Below, piece by piece: positions 31,529 to 49,300 of a stretch of 64,000 nt of DNA (position 1 is its first letter; each line of letters opens with the position of its first letter). The notes under the pieces were generated by a model, which ran no database searches, was not told the DNA's origin, and worked only from the letters and a program-made list of their open reading frames with translations. The DNA is from Notolepis coatsorum (taxonomy: Eukaryota > Chordata > Actinopteri > Aulopiformes > Paralepididae). The stretch is taken from NCBI GenBank assembly GCA_963971535.1, contig OZ020589.1, forward strand, positions 56,144,077 through 56,208,076. The letters run 5' to 3'. The translations under genes and the position numbers were made by a program.

Positions 31529-33469
31529 GATAAATTCATTGTTTATACATTAATGAACGAGAGACCCGTGTTTAGAATATTCTTTATTTTGAATGAAGTT
31601 TCATCTCTTTATCCTCATTCATTAATGTGACGTCAACGGCTCATTCAATTTCTCAAATCCTTCAAACAGCGCATCTCATCAGACATCTTAAATAACCACA
31701 TAATGTGTACATTGCACCGAGCGAGCGCCACGGTATATAACGTGCATTATTTAGGACAAAGTGAATTTAGTATCAGCATTTTGGGTCTATTTTACATTTC
31801 AAAAGCCCCCTCTGGAAGAATACAGATGTATACATCGCAGATGTATAGTTGTAAACGCTAGTCCTGCCGGAGTATTTAAACCCCCCCGCATGGCTCAGAT
31901 CGGCCCAGAAAAAAAACTACACCATTTCTAATGGAGTGCAATACCAGCTGGAAGGCGTAGGCTGCGGTATTTGCCCTTTTACGAGCTCAGACCCATTCCC
32001 AATGATAACATCAGGCTGGATGGATGAAAAATGTATGGATATAGCTAATAAAAGAAATAATGATTAAAACCCGACTTTTCTTGTGATTGGCGCTCAAGCG
32101 GTGGCGAGTTAACACGACTTTTTTCGTTATTGGCGCTGAATGAGTTGAAGAAGGCAGAGCCTTAAGCAAAATATCTGATCTGTCTAGCGAGCAGGACGGC
32201 CCTGATAGGTCTCACTGGTTTAATATAATAACTAATGAAGTATGGGGACATATGTTTGACCCCCCCCCCCCTCCTACAGTATTGGTCTCTGGAATACGTC
32301 CTCACTTTCGCTGCTATAGCCTCATGGTCTGGTGTGACCTTCTCACGACACCAGTCATGTGACCTAGAGCGAACGTCTGCGATATATGGAAAAAAAATGA
32401 TACATTATAAATTATAGCCACCTCGACTGCCAAGAAACGAAGAATTTCCTCTACAGAGAGATGCAAAAAATAAAAGAAGGCTGACTAAACAAGCTCATGG
32501 GAAATGTATTGAAAACTCAGGGATGGCACTGTTCATGGCCAGCTGGTTCCACAATTACACATTATCGCTTTTATGTGTTTTAAAATATCAATTAATCTCA
32601 ATTAAATTAAACAAGTTATGGAATCCATGAACAGGGGGAAAATACATGCGCACATAGACAAAATATGGTAATAGTGACAATGATGGACTCTGGGAGAGAT
32701 GAAAGATCAAAGACAAAACAGAAGTAATTTTGCAGCAGTCATACACTGCTGCTGAACCAGCCCGGGCTCGAAGTGATCTGTAGGAAATCATATACACCTT
32801 GGTTTCATAATCTCTGTATGAAAAACTGCACTGAGAAAATCCATCATAGAATGTGAAGCCTCCAGAGGGGCGGCTGGCTGGTTTAGAGATGACGCCTACG
32901 CTCAAACCATGCATGCAAGCACGATATGATGAGCATGTCAGGAAGTTTGCCAAAGATAATATTTCTCTTCATTGACTTTACATGACATTGCGAGAGGGAA
33001 TAACGTGACAATAATCCGGTATAGCCTGGCCTTCTGCACAGTATACTGCAGGCCTATATTCTGCAAAAAGAAAATGGGTCACTTGTTTTCAAGGTCTAGA
33101 ATTTCCATATTTTCAGGGGAGCCATGTTCTCTTTACTTGGGTTAACGGAAAGCACACAGGGGCCACACAGAACTGAAGATGAAAACCACATCTCTCCAAC
33201 GTGTGCGCGACACCGGCTGCCCAAATGACCGATCTCACTTGATCTCTGCCCATGCGTACAAAAAACCCTAATGCTGTTTTTGCGAAACGATTAGACTGTC
33301 GCGAGTTCAGTGTTGTGATCCATTTATATGGCCTGAGAATACAGCTAAGTGGACCATGCACAGTGCCTCTCCTCTTCAGCAGGCATACAAGGCCACGGCA
33401 TACTCAATATCACACAAACAATGTCCTCCTCCTCCCACTTGACTTAACCGCCATGTGATCGCCTGAACT
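31529..33469. other. No gene seen
   Basis: About 1.9 kb without recognisable coding sequence. It includes a C13 run near 32258. The 121-codon minus ORF at 32588-32953 shows no domain. Confidence 0.45.
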
Positions 33470-33670
33470 TCTCAGTTTACCGACTGACCTGTAGGAGTCG
33501 CTGTTCTCAACGACCAGACTACCACCCTTAAACTTCCCACCTGCTAACTCTGCCAATTGAGTTAGTATGACGGCCGGCCCAAGCCGGAGGCAACGCCGAC
33601 AGCCGGATTCGAACCCGGTGACTCTTGCGTTGGTGACGAGCGCAATGTCCGCTGCGCCACCCAGCCGCCC
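33470..33670 (-). mobile_element. tRNA-derived SINE, second copy
   Basis: On the minus strand the head GGGTGGCGCAGCGGACATTG and B box GGGTTCGAATCC are followed by a body that matches the SINE at 11699-12168 (TGCCTCCGGCTTGGGCCGG, AACAGCGACTCCTACAGGTC). The B box here is closer to the consensus. The far end is not clear. It lies at the start of a LINE RT fragment. Confidence 0.82.
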
Positions 33671-36070
<2,400 letters not shown>

Positions 36071-36262
36071 TAATAAATTAATTCAATCTTTATTTATACT
36101 TGATAAATACACTAGTAGTTGAGTAGTTAAACAAATGTACAGTGTTGTTGATATGTTACATTTACAAGTGTCATAGTGCGTTAATAAATCCAGAAACATC
36201 AGACAATCAGAACAATTTGCACATACATTTTTTAAATGTTTTATATATAAATAAATTACATA

Positions 36263-36265
36263 TTA

Positions 36266-36343
<78 letters not shown>
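36263..36343. repeat. (ATT)n microsatellite
   Basis: A near-pure trinucleotide array of about 27 units lies 200 bases downstream of the previous arrays. Confidence 0.95.
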
Positions 36344-36344
<1 letters not shown>

Positions 36345-36863
36345 ATATATTATTGGCCACTAGGGGCGCTGGAGCGACGCCCCCCCCCCTGGTAAAGAGA
36401 GCAGGAGAAGAAGAAATGTTTTTATTTTTATTTTAGACCCTTAAAAATTAAATAAACATGTTTAAAATGAATAATATTTACTCATTTTAAGTATGTTTGT
36501 GTTTCCAATGCACAATATAACGTTAATATATCAAATATAAATCATTGTTTTGTGATTCACATGACGTCACTGTCTGATATGAGAGTAGACTCTCTGAGGC
36601 TGGGCGAGACATATCGCACACACAGTGGGCGTGCACTGGTTTCATCGCTGTATCTTCGCAGCCAATTAAATAGGTCTAGCAAATAAATTTCGCCTATCAG
36701 TGCGTTCAAATATGATGTAATATGATGGAATTGGAGCGTGTTTTCTAGCGCACCAAGCAAGCAGGGTCCTTCCGGATGATCGGATCCTTCCGGCAGTCCG
36801 GAGATTATGCTACCTTGGCTGGTAGCTGGGTGCAGCTAACGACGGTATGGACTGAAACGTTAC

Positions 36864-36866
<3 letters not shown>

Positions 36867-36950
<84 letters not shown>
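36867..36950. repeat. (GA)n microsatellite
   Basis: About 42 units of pure dinucleotide repeat. The Arg-Glu and Ser-Leu ORFs it produces are artefacts. Confidence 0.98.
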
Positions 36951-36955
<5 letters not shown>

Positions 36956-37107
36956 GGCGTGCGTGTGCATGTTTGTGTAGGGCTATTGGAACTGTGGCTG
37001 CATTGACTGACTGTGATCATATATTGATTGATGGCAATGGTGATAGTTGTACTCTACCTACTTAAATATTCGCCAATGCGTGCCTCGGTACATGTTTGCA
37101 AAATGTT

Positions 37108-37153
37108 TGGTATAGCGCCCCCCCTGGAGAAGAATTCACCAGCCGCCACTGCC
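37108..37153. mobile_element. hAT-like right end
   Basis: AGCGCCCCCCCTGGAGAAG followed by AATTCACCAGCCGCCACTG is the inverted form of a CAGTGGCGGCTGGTG terminus. A G/C-rich GGCGCTGGAGCGACGCCCC block near 36366 may be the far side of the same element, but no matching TIR or 8-bp duplication was found. Confidence 0.45.
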
Positions 37154-37159
37154 TGATTG

Positions 37160-38790
<1,631 letters not shown>

Positions 38791-38978
38791 GTGCTCTTCA
38801 CCACTCCAGGGACTTAATTATTGCTGCAGATGAGTAGAAAGAAGCTGCCTTATATTATTAACATGGCTTCATTTGCTTTTTAATATTCAAGAATATTTCT
38901 TATTAAAGGAAAAAAATATCCCCTTCGTGTGAAACAGAGAAGAAGAAAATACTACATCTCATTGTTCCTTTCTTCATC

Positions 38979-40477
<1,499 letters not shown>

Positions 40478-40485
40478 CACTAGAG

Positions 40486-41547
40486 CAGGGGTGTCAAACT
40501 CATTTTCACAGAGGGCCACATCAGCATTATGGTTGCCCTCAAAGGGCCAAAGATAAAAAAATAAATGTAGCTACTCATTTACATATTGTTAAACATGTTG
40601 TTTCTGTATTTATTACTTATTCAAGTTATACATATTGCATATGCATTTGCATAGATGTAAAAATATATGTTAGCTTATGTTATTTTAACAAATAATTTTA
40701 GTTTATCAGAACCCCATATTACTCCATCAATCAATGATCAAACCATTCAAGTAAATAACAAAGAAGAATATCATCAAATACAAGCTATGACATTAAGTTT
40801 GTTCAAAACCTTTTTGTCACAGTCAAGAGGGGCAGAACTAACAACTGTGAGCTGCAAAGAACGCGTGGGACAGATGTAGCAGATGTTACAAAAACAAATG
40901 GCTGCACACAACCTTGCAGAGGCCATACATCCAACTAATGGAAGATAGTTTAATTAACTTTAATTAACAGATTGCAGAATGGGTACAGTACAGTACAGCT
41001 CAATACACACAATTGTTAAGGGGATGCAGACCAGAGAAAGACTTTCGACTGGTTTACATCAGGGTCCCCCATTTTCACAAAATAAGGGTTGTCTCAGTTC
41101 ACAACTATATTGGTCAAGTTTTGGGTGGGACTTGTTTGCGTCCCTACAGCTTCTTATTCAATTGAGCGAGATGCTCGGTTATGTCACACAGCCAGCTTAC
41201 ATCTGACAGTTCAGACAATATTTCTTCAACTCTTTGTTACCTATTCCGCCTGGATATTTTTTGTATTTTGGGCTGTAAAATTGTGCTTTTGGCTTTTTTC
41301 CTTTGTTACTTCATCAATACCTCAGATGTTCAACACACATGTATGTGTAAGAATGTGTAATAACTAAGGCTGTCAAAGCTTTATTAACGCATTAACCCAC
41401 AATTATTTTAACGCCGCTATTTTTTAACCCAAGATTAATGTAAAAAAAATTAAAAATAAAATAAATTTTACCAGAGCTCTTGGGGGGCCACATCAAATGA
41501 CGTGGCGGGCCGCATTTGGCCCGCGGGCCATGAGTTTGACACCTATG
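40486..41547. mobile_element. hAT element, 1062 bp
   Basis: The left end is CAGGGGTGTCAAACTCATTTT-like and the right end ATGAGTTTGACACCTATG is its imperfect complement. The exact 8-bp duplication CACTAGAG is at 40478-40485 and 41548-41555. Subterminal GGGCCACATCA and GGGCCGCATTTGGCCC motifs place it with Charlie-like hATs. No transposase. A truncated LINE tail lies inside. Confidence 0.92.
40971..41078 (-). mobile_element. Truncated LINE 3' end (family A/B) inside the hAT
   Basis: On the minus strand the last about 100 bases match the 3' UTR of LINE copies A and B (GGGGGACCCTGATGTAAAC... and CCCCTTAACAATTGTGTG). The TTAA where piggyBac-1 inserted in copy A is uninterrupted here too. Confidence 0.85.
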
Positions 41548-41555
41548 CACTAGAG

Positions 41556-41700
41556 TGTTTTTACCCATTCACTCACGGCAGAGGCAACCATGCAAGGTGC
41601 CAACCTGCTCATCGGGAGCAATTAGGGGTTAAGTGCCTTGCTCAAGGACACATGGACACACTGCTCTACCTCCTGAGCCACTGTCGCTCCCAAATGGTGT
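41556..41700. repeat. Dispersed fish repeat (SINE-related tail)
   Basis: CATTCACTCACGGCAGAGGC, CCAACCTGCTCATCGGGAGC and GTGCCTTGCTCAAGGACACA are phrases of a repeat that is frequent in fish genomes, often joined to tRNA-derived heads. It was split from 40461-40477 by the hAT insertion. Identity from general knowledge only. Confidence 0.55.
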
Positions 41701-42745
41701 GGCTACATACATGTATGTTTCCTCTAATTTGGTGTCTGAGATAATTACCCCTAGGGATGTATATAATAACCAACATGTATAGACCCCCTGCTGCTCCTGT
41801 TGAGTCCTCCATCTGTCTAAATTCAACCATTGTATTTCATAGAAATTAATTGATCCTGTTAAGAGACTTCAACAAAAACTGGTTAGACTTCTTAGTATTC
41901 TTCTAAAGACAAAAAGACATCAGGTCTCATTCTCCAATGGACTTACGACAAGAAATTTGCTCTCAGGGCCATTTGAGACATTTTAGGGCCGGTTGTGGGA
42001 TTCCCCAACCATCCCTAAAATTGGATTTCGGCCGTGACTGAGAGCTGGATTTACGAGTTCTGAGGAGCACACTTAACTTGACAGACTGCTGTGCTGCGTT
42101 TAATGGTTTTATTTGGTAGGAATCATAGTGATTCCTTCATGTCAACCCTACAGGCCTCCTTGGAATTAATTAATTAATCATAATTAAAATAAATATGACA
42201 ATATTTGTGCGATAAGAAATTACGCAAAATAAATAATATGGATTCATCTGATCACAGGGACTATACAGTACTGCAAGCGTGTGTGTGTGTGTGTCTGTGT
42301 GTGTGTGTGTGTGCAGGCCCAGACTGGCCATCGGGAGCACCGGGAGTTTTCCCGGTGGCCTGGCCTGCACAGATACAAAAAAAAATATATAAAAAAAAAA
42401 AAAAATTATGTGTTTTTTTTATTATAATTTTTATTTTTATTTCTTTGCCAGGCCATTGTTTCTAGTTGTGGCGGCGGCGCGGCGTGATCGTTTTTAGATA
42501 ACCAGGTGGGTGGGGAACAACCAGGATTTCACTGTCTGCTACAGAGTTGGAGAACTATCTGACTCTCTCTCCCTCACGCGGACACACACACACACAATGG
42601 AGCCGTGCTGCCGCTTGTGATTGGTGGAGGCGGGACCAGGCGATACAACTGATTGACCGTGGAGGCGGCGAATGGAATGGCAGATGGCACACTCCCAAAA
42701 TGAGTTGTTAAATCTGACATTACAAAAAAAAATTGTGGTGGTTAT

Positions 42746-44058
42746 TGTTACGAAGGATCAGATTAAACCGAATATATATATTTATTGATTGATATATATT
42801 GCATAATATTTGTATATAGTTTGATATCCCTTGTGTATTCCTTGTACATATACACGGAATATCCCTTTAGCCTAGTACAGACCATAATATTTCGTTCTCC
42901 TATTGGACAGCGGTCCACCAGGCGCCATTGCCATACCTCCAAGGTCTGGTTCAAAGTCACCGCCAAAGACATGCCTGGGCATGAACGGTTCTGCGCAAGG
43001 ATATGAGACAGGAATAAAGCTGGTACTAGTTTGTTCACCTAACGTATAAATACGGCGCAGGTGAATACAGAAGTAGAGTTACCCAATAAGTTGAAGCCTC
43101 ACCCACGATACAACATGCGGTGAAGTATGGCCTGTTTGGCCCCAAATAGAGCATTGAGACCGCGTGCAAATTAATAACTGAAGTATCAGAGTTTAACGCT
43201 GTACCGTCGAGTTCGACCTATTCTATTAAGTCAGTAATAGTCTATTTATGTATAGTGTATCGTGCGGCTACCGTTCTACAGTGACCAGCGTCACCAACGT
43301 TTCCTCGTACCAGCTAGTGTGCTTATCCAGGCTGGGCTGCTTACCCTGGCGCTTTCACCCGAGGAGCCCTAGACGAGGACCGCGTGGATCATGTACACGG
43401 GATAACCTACCGACGACTGCATAGCCCTTTTCGGCTGGATTATATTTGCTTTTGGTCCTGTAATTGATGGAGCGGAGAATCGCCTACACCCACAATTGTG
43501 TGGGATTTACCCTGTGAGGAGCCACGTCGAGCCCGCCTCTCAGAAGCCTGAGGCCGGCTAGCTTTCTTCCAATGCGGAGCTGCATGCTACGGAGAACAGC
43601 TGTATTCGTCTGCGGATCAAGATATTATTGCACCGTCTCCTGTACTTGGAGTCTCTTTATCATCGTTGACCCAGACAAATCCTCTCCCCTTGCTGGCTTA
43701 CGACCGGAGGGACCCTACCAGTATCTCCCGCTATATTACCAGAGTACCATAGATATAATTCCTAAGATTCAGGTTGTATTATTATCTCCTGCGTAATATG
43801 AGAATGGACATACGTTATTGATTTGCCTACGCACATTCCTTTGCCTTATAAGCGCATCCAAAGTAAAGTATATTATGTACTATCATTGCTGCTAATAAAT
43901 ACTTAAATCCAGTTTTGTGTGGAACCGAGTCATTGTGGGAAGTGTTCATCATAAGATACCTGTGTACTGTATGGCCAGTAGTAATGTACATAAGACAGTA
44001 GTGGTTTAATGATACCATACTTATTAATACAGTCAGGGAATTGTACCCCTCAGTTAAA
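42746..44058 (+). repeat. BEL/Pao LTR in the duplicated unit
   Basis: It begins TGTTACGAAGG and is the same as 44981-46293 apart from two substitutions. TSD-like GTTAT precedes it. It is an extra LTR produced by the tandem duplication, not a solo LTR. Confidence 0.92.
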
Positions 44059-44129
44059 ATTGGTCCTTCGAGCCGGAGGGTAACTAGCGTAATATTAATA
44101 TAGTGGTATTAATATTGACATGGCCAAAG

Positions 44130-44794
44130 ATGAACACTCCACAAAATGGTTCTCCTAAAATAGATCGCCCGCAGCGTAGACGGCAGACACCTCAGTACTT
44201 AGAGGATTACATTGCCAGTATACTACCTAGCTTTCTACAGACGGTAAATGCGGAAAAAGTAGATAGTAAAATTATGTCCGACCCTACCGACCAGGCTACC
44301 CCGCCAGTAGAGACCCTAGTGGGTTCTAACATAACTGACCAAGCTCACGGTGGGGACCAGGAGGGACCTGACATGACTTTACCCCCCGCCAAGACAGAAG
44401 AAGTAGTCCCCGGAGAGCTCCAGGATAAAGAAAGCCCTCCAGGGATGGAACCCGACCCACCACAAGAAGGGACGCGCACCCCGGAGATGGATCTCCTCGA
44501 TACGCGACAGGAGAACGGATCTCCAACAAGTACTACCAGGAGCAGATCACCTCAACCAGTGTCTTCCCCCAGCGAGGCGGACAAGATGCTGGCGCAGGCC
44601 TTTATCGCCAGCCTGGCAGCCTCAACCGAGCGCGATCGACTCCAAGCACAGACGCTTAGTGAGCGCGAACATTCTTCCATGGAAAGAGAACGCCTTCAAG
44701 CGCAGCAACGGAGTGACGAAGACCGCATACGCCTAGAGATTAGATGCCTCCAGACGGAAGAGAATATGGGAAGAGACCGCGCCGAAGCCCAGCG
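44130..44794 (+). pseudogene. Truncated BEL gag, duplicated copy
   Basis: The frame starts at ATG 44130 and matches the first about 220 codons of the full gag (46365 on), with one visible nucleotide difference near 44179. It ends at the duplication junction, after which about 20 unrelated codons are added. The encoded part is the disordered, charged N-terminal region with an arginine/glutamate coiled coil. Confidence 0.88.
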
Positions 44795-44975
44795 CGACTC
44801 TCTCTCCCTCACGCGGACACACACACACACAATGGAGCCGTGCTGCCGCTTGTGATTGGTGGAGGCGGGACCAGGCGATACAACTGATTGACCGTGGAGG
44901 CGGCGAATGGAATGGCAGATGGCACACTCCCAAAATGAGTTGTTAAATCTGACATTACAAAAAAAAATTGTGGTG

Positions 44976-44980
44976 GTTAT
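44976..44980. repeat. BEL target-site duplication, left
   Basis: GTTAT immediately before the LTR is matched by GTTAT at 53991-53995 after the downstream LTR. Five bases fits BEL/Pao integrase. Confidence 0.85.
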
Positions 44981-46293
44981 TGTTACGAAGGATCAGATTA
45001 AACCGAATATATATATTTATTGATTGATATATATTGCATAATATTTGTATATAGTTTGATATCCCTTGTGTATTCCTTGTACATATACACAGAATATCCC
45101 TTTAGCCTAGTACAGACCATAATATTTCGTTCTCCTATTGGACAGCGGTCCACCAGGCGCCATTGCCATACCTCCAAGGTCTGGTTCAAAGTCACCGCCA
45201 AAGACATGCCTGGGCATGAACGGTTCTGCGCAAGGATATGAGACAGGAATAAAGCTGGTACTAGTTTGTTCACCTAACGTATAAATACGGCGCAGGTGAA
45301 TACAGAAGTAGAGTTACCCAATAAGTTGAAGCCTCACCCACGATACAACATGCGGTGAAGTATGGCCTGTTTGGCCCCAAATAGAGCATTGAGACTGCGT
45401 GCAAATTAATAACTGAAGTATCAGAGTTTAACGCTGTACCGTCGAGTTCGACCTATTCTATTAAGTCAGTAATAGTCTATTTATGTATAGTGTATCGTGC
45501 GGCTACCGTTCTACAGTGACCAGCGTCACCAACGTTTCCTCGTACCAGCTAGTGTGCTTATCCAGGCTGGGCTGCTTACCCTGGCGCTTTCACCCGAGGA
45601 GCCCTAGACGAGGACCGCGTGGATCATGTACACGGGATAACCTACCGACGACTGCATAGCCCTTTTCGGCTGGATTATATTTGCTTTTGGTCCTGTAATT
45701 GATGGAGCGGAGAATCGCCTACACCCACAATTGTGTGGGATTTACCCTGTGAGGAGCCACGTCGAGCCCGCCTCTCAGAAGCCTGAGGCCGGCTAGCTTT
45801 CTTCCAATGCGGAGCTGCATGCTACGGAGAACAGCTGTATTCGTCTGCGGATCAAGATATTATTGCACCGTCTCCTGTACTTGGAGTCTCTTTATCATCG
45901 TTGACCCAGACAAATCCTCTCCCCTTGCTGGCTTACGACCGGAGGGACCCTACCAGTATCTCCCGCTATATTACCAGAGTACCATAGATATAATTCCTAA
46001 GATTCAGGTTGTATTATTATCTCCTGCGTAATATGAGAATGGACATACGTTATTGATTTGCCTACGCACATTCCTTTGCCTTATAAGCGCATCCAAAGTA
46101 AAGTATATTATGTACTATCATTGCTGCTAATAAATACTTAAATCCAGTTTTGTGTGGAACCGAGTCATTGTGGGAAGTGTTCATCATAAGATACCTGTGT
46201 ACTGTATGGCCAGTAGTAATGTACATAAGACAGTAGTGGTTTAATGATACCATACTTATTAATACAGTCAGGGAATTGTACCCCTCAGTTAAA
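44981..46293 (+). repeat. BEL/Pao 5' LTR, 1313 bp
   Basis: It starts TGTTACGAAGG and is paired with 52667-53990. The downstream copy has a 12-bp insertion (TCTACTACCGAC region) and a 1-base deletion. The end reads GTTAAA here but GTTACA in the 3' LTR, so one base has probably changed. The short ORFs (74 and 73 codons) repeat in every copy but lack known motifs. Confidence 0.93.
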
Positions 46294-46295
46294 AT

Positions 46296-46311
46296 TGGTC
46301 CTTCGAGCCGG
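46296..46311 (+). other. BEL primer-binding site, tRNA-Tyr
   Basis: TGGTCCTTCGAGCCGG is complementary to the 3' end of eukaryotic tRNA-Tyr. It lies two bases after the 5' LTR end and is repeated in the duplicated unit at 44061-44076. Confidence 0.85.
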
Positions 46312-46364
46312 AGGGTAACTAGCGTAATATTAATATAGTGGTATTAATATTGACATGGCCAAAG

Positions 46365-49300
46365 ATGAACACTCCACAAAATGGTTCTCCTAAAATAGAT
46401 CGCCCGCAGCGTAGACAGCAGACACCTCAGTACTTAGAGGATTACATTGCCAGTATACTACCTAGCTTTCTACAGACGGTAAATGCGGAAAAAGTAGATA
46501 GTAAAATTATGTCCGACCCTACCGACCAGGCTACCCCGCCAGTAGAGACCCTAGTGGGTTCTAACATAACTGACCAAGCTCACGGTGGGGACCAGGAGGG
46601 ACCTGACATGACTTTACCCCCCGCCAAGACAGAAGAAGTAGTCCCCGGAGAGCTCCAGGATAAAGAAAGCCCTCCAGGGATGGAACCCGACCCACCACAA
46701 GAAGGGACGCGCACCCCGGAGATGGATCTCCTCGATACGCGACAGGAGAACGGATCTCCAACAAGTACTACCAGGAGCAGATCACCTCAACCAGTGTCTT
46801 CCCCCAGCGAGGCGGACAAGATGCTGGCGCAGGCCTTTATCGCCAGCCTGGCAGCCTCAACCGAGCGCGATCGACTCCAAGCACAGACGCTTAGTGAGCG
46901 CGAACATTCTTCCATGGAAAGAGAACGCCTTCAAGCGCAGCAACGGAGTGACGAAGACCGCATACGCCTAGAGATTAGATGCCTCCAGACGGAAGAGAAT
47001 ATGGGAAGAGACCGCGCCGAAGCCCAGCGCGCCGCCGCCGAAGCCCAGCGCGCCGCTGCCGGTGCCCAAAGAGAAGCAGAGCGCGACCTCGCTCTCACCA
47101 AGCGCGAAGCCGAGCGCGACCGATTACAAGCGCAGATAATGGAGCAGCTGATTACCAGGGCAACCCCCCCTCCCTCCGCACGGGGCTCCAGGGCCTCGTC
47201 AAGACAAGGGTCAAGGGCACCCTCCCCTACCCGATCAAGCGACCCTGAGCCCGACCACCAGAGAGAGCCTATACCCCTCTCCGAACCCCTTCCCCGACCG
47301 GTCCAAGCGAGACCCAGCTACAGGGAAGAACCGGTCTATACCGCGGAGAGGCTAAATAGACGACTACAGGATCTAGATGACCTGCCAGAGGAAGAAGAAG
47401 AGGGAGAGGAGGAGAGTCAAGCCCAACAGCATCACAGTACTCCACAGGACCAGGAGGTCCAGTACAGCCCAGACTTTACCCCCGCGGCTCTGCGCTACAG
47501 ACCCCCGACTCAATTCACGGGTGAGCTTGACGCGCGACCAGCCCCGAGGAACAGCACCTGGGTACGCGGGCCTTGGTACCCAGCAGGTACCAGCCCACCA
47601 CGACACGTAAGAGGAGACTCGCCTAGGAGGCCTCTCCTTCAACGCTCACCGATGTGCCAGCCATCCATGGCATCGTACCTTGGCACATCGACGTTCCCGG
47701 ACTTCACACACGAGAACAGAGCACAGTACACAGAGCTACGAATGTGCTTAGAGACAATGATGTCCGATGTAGCTGATGAACCGTACAAATATGCTATCCT
47801 ACTCAAGCACCTCAAGGTGCCCCGAGCGCACAATATAGCGCTGGCATATTCCACCTCTACTACCCCATACACCGCGGCTCTAGCAGCACTCTACCAAAGA
47901 TATGGACGCATATGGGACTACGTAATACAAGAGATAAGGAATATTGACCGTCTACCCCCAGCCACAGACAATCGCTCACTAGATGACCTGTCTATCAAGG
48001 TACAATCCCTGGTAGGGATGCTGGGGGCGCAAAAGGAAAAGGGTATGCACGAACTGTACGCAAACTCTAAGGTCGAGAGGATTTTAGAGAAGCTTCCGCC
48101 CGCCCGACAAGAGCGCTTCAGGCGGCAAAGAGACCACCGTGATCCTAACGGTCCCGAGCCATCCCTCCTAGACCTAGCCGACTTCCTGGCGAGAGAAGTC
48201 AACAGCCTACGGTTGGATAGGTTCGTGCGGAGCACACCAAGCTCCAGAGAGGGACCTAGGAGAGCAAACGATGGCCGCAGACTGGTGACCGTCATGCACC
48301 AAGCAGAATCAGTACCGAGCAACAAGAACCACAGTACCCCCTCGATGAAAGAGAAGTGGAAGATGGTGTGCCCGTACTGCGAAAAGGAACACTGGCTGTC
48401 ACACTGTGACACGTTCAAGAAGATGACCGCCGACGAGGTGAGTCAATGGATAAAGTCCAACCGACGCTGTTACCGATGTGCGCGCAGTCACATGGCAGCC
48501 GATTGCCGCTTAAAGAAGAGGTGTAGTCGGTGTGACGGAGCCCACTTGGACGTCCTACATGACAGTAACAGAAGAAAGCCTGCACCCTCAAGCAGCACAA
48601 AGGCAAGTGTTATGTACATTGACCCCGCCAGCAGCGGGGGCGCCCGGGTGCTCTTGAAGGTGGTCCGCGTAACATTGAGTTACCAAGACAAGGTCATGGA
48701 CACCTACGCCGTCCTTGACGACGGGTCAGAGAAGACCCTTCTCCTCGCGTCCGCTGCGGCCCAGCTGGGGCTGCGGGGGAGCGAAGAAACGATGACGATT
48801 CGGACAATAAGAAGAGACCTAAAGACGATAAAGGGCGAGAATGTCTCCTTCACTATCGCAGCAAGCGGGCAGCCAGAGAGACGGTATAGGATCACTAACG
48901 CTTTCACCAGCCAAGACATAGGCCTGTCGCAGTACACCTACCCCATCGCCAAGCTGATGGATAAATATGTGCACCTGCATCAACTACCTATACCGCTCAT
49001 AGACGGTGCCACCCCGACCCTGCTGATAGGATCCGACCATGCACACCTCATCGTCCCGATGGACCGGGTCCACACAGGGCCCAGAGGCTGTCCTGCAGCA
49101 GTCGAGACCCGCCTAGGATGGACACTACAAGGCCCCCTCGCTAGGTCTCCTAACCGAACAGCAGCCACTAGCTGCCTCCACTCCAGAGTGACAGAAGAAT
49201 ACACCACCCTCCTACAGCATGTCGAGAGGCTATGGACACTAGAGACAATGCCCTTTAAGAACGAAAAGAAAGACATTCGTTCCAAGGAAGACATTTATGC

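Larger units (their letters stand above)
42560..44794 (+). repeat. 2235-bp tandem duplication, first unit
   Basis: This unit contains 186 bases of hAT-3 flank, a BEL LTR (42746-44058), the primer site and the first 665 bases of gag. It is repeated at 44795-47029 with about three differences. The junction GCCCAGCGC/GACTCTCTC at 44794 is abrupt. Because flanking DNA is included, it arose by DNA duplication (or mis-assembly), not by a new insertion. Confidence 0.93.

Noticed and set aside
36357-37153. A single MITE between the GGCGCTGG block and the CCGCCACTG end
   Set aside because: The two sides do not form a credible inverted repeat and no 8-bp duplication was found, so only the right end is listed.
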